Shown: in pieces, positions 58,175 through 58,232 of the stretch
Layout: every line of letters begins with the position of its first letter
Position numbering within the stretch: the stretch's first letter is position 1
Origin: Psychrobacter sp.
GTDB taxonomy: Bacteria; Pseudomonadota; Gammaproteobacteria; Pseudomonadales; Moraxellaceae
NCBI GenBank assembly: GCA_029267175.1
Contig: JARIDJ010000003.1
Coordinates: 1-58,232 of the forward strand
Direction: 5' to 3'
Length of the DNA stretch: 58,232 nucleotides
Translations under genes and position numbers: made by a program
The notes under the pieces: model-generated
What the model was told of the DNA's origin: nothing
The model's input: only the letters and a program-made list of their open reading frames with translations
Databases searched by the model: none

Positions 58175-58232
58175 CTGTAAGGACAGGACTCTTTTTTGCC
58201 GATTAGTCATTAAAAAGATCCGCTTAGAGTGA

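Overview
The window looks like a chromosomal segment of a Psychrobacter-type gammaproteobacterium (Moraxellaceae). The evidence is a moderate G+C, AT-rich spacers, two tandem monomeric isocitrate dehydrogenases, a pilT-pilU pair beside yggS, fur/bamE/rnfH clustering, cytochromes c4 and c5 beside engB, and a divergent rluC/rne pair. No transposase, phage gene, CRISPR array, rRNA or tRNA was recognised. Nearly all of it is core-genome content in short operons, often closed by clear hairpin terminators.

Layout. 0-5.3 kb: the 3' part of proA, a ZIP-like metal transporter, a cold-shock-domain/membrane/barnase-type RNase fusion with its own barstar gene, gltS, and a LeuE-type exporter. 5.4-8.8 kb (minus): glyA, ubiC and a COG3146 acyltransferase-like gene. 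9.5-14.4 kb: two tandem monomeric NADP-isocitrate dehydrogenase genes. 14.5-19.8 kb: a K+ channel, rluE, a double-DUF305 lipoprotein, an M61 peptidase and slyD. 20.2-24.0 kb: the Prc protease and NagZ, both acting on the cell wall or periplasm. 24.2-27.9 kb: an OmpA-domain envelope protein and a paralogue lacking that domain. 28.2-33.4 kb: a rhomboid protease, a metallophosphoesterase, purE, purK, a YaiI-family gene and an NAD(P)-binding protein. 33.5-37.0 kb (minus): epmA, pdxB and an AI-2E/PerM family gene. 37.6-41.6 kb: glutamine-dependent nadE, a CNNM/CorC-type protein and yggS. 41.9-44.2 kb: pilT and pilU. 44.2-47.0 kb: fur, bamE, rnfH and a divergent NSS-like membrane protein. 47.1-50.7 kb: cytochromes c4 and c5, engB and rluC. 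51.6-55.7 kb: a very long RNase E. 55.8-58.0 kb: a DUF808 protein and dsbC.

Main functional themes are RNA processing and modification (RNase E, RluC, RluE, the barnase-type RNase), central metabolism (isocitrate dehydrogenases, serine hydroxymethyltransferase), cofactor and purine synthesis (UbiC, PdxB, NadE, PurE/PurK), envelope upkeep (Prc, NagZ, BamE, DsbC, the OmpA paralogues) and twitching motility.

The item most worth pursuing is at 2.0-3.2 kb. An apparently intact barnase-like RNase domain is joined to an RNA-binding cold-shock domain through a basic linker and a membrane segment, with a barstar inhibitor gene one base downstream. Its promoter-like -10 box sits directly in front of a terminator-like hairpin. 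Secondary items are the tandem icd genes, the OmpA paralogue pair, two NDPR motifs in the long RNase E tail, a DUF305 duplication with degenerate ligands, and several long palindromic intergenic elements. All calls come from reading the sequence; no database search or computation was run.
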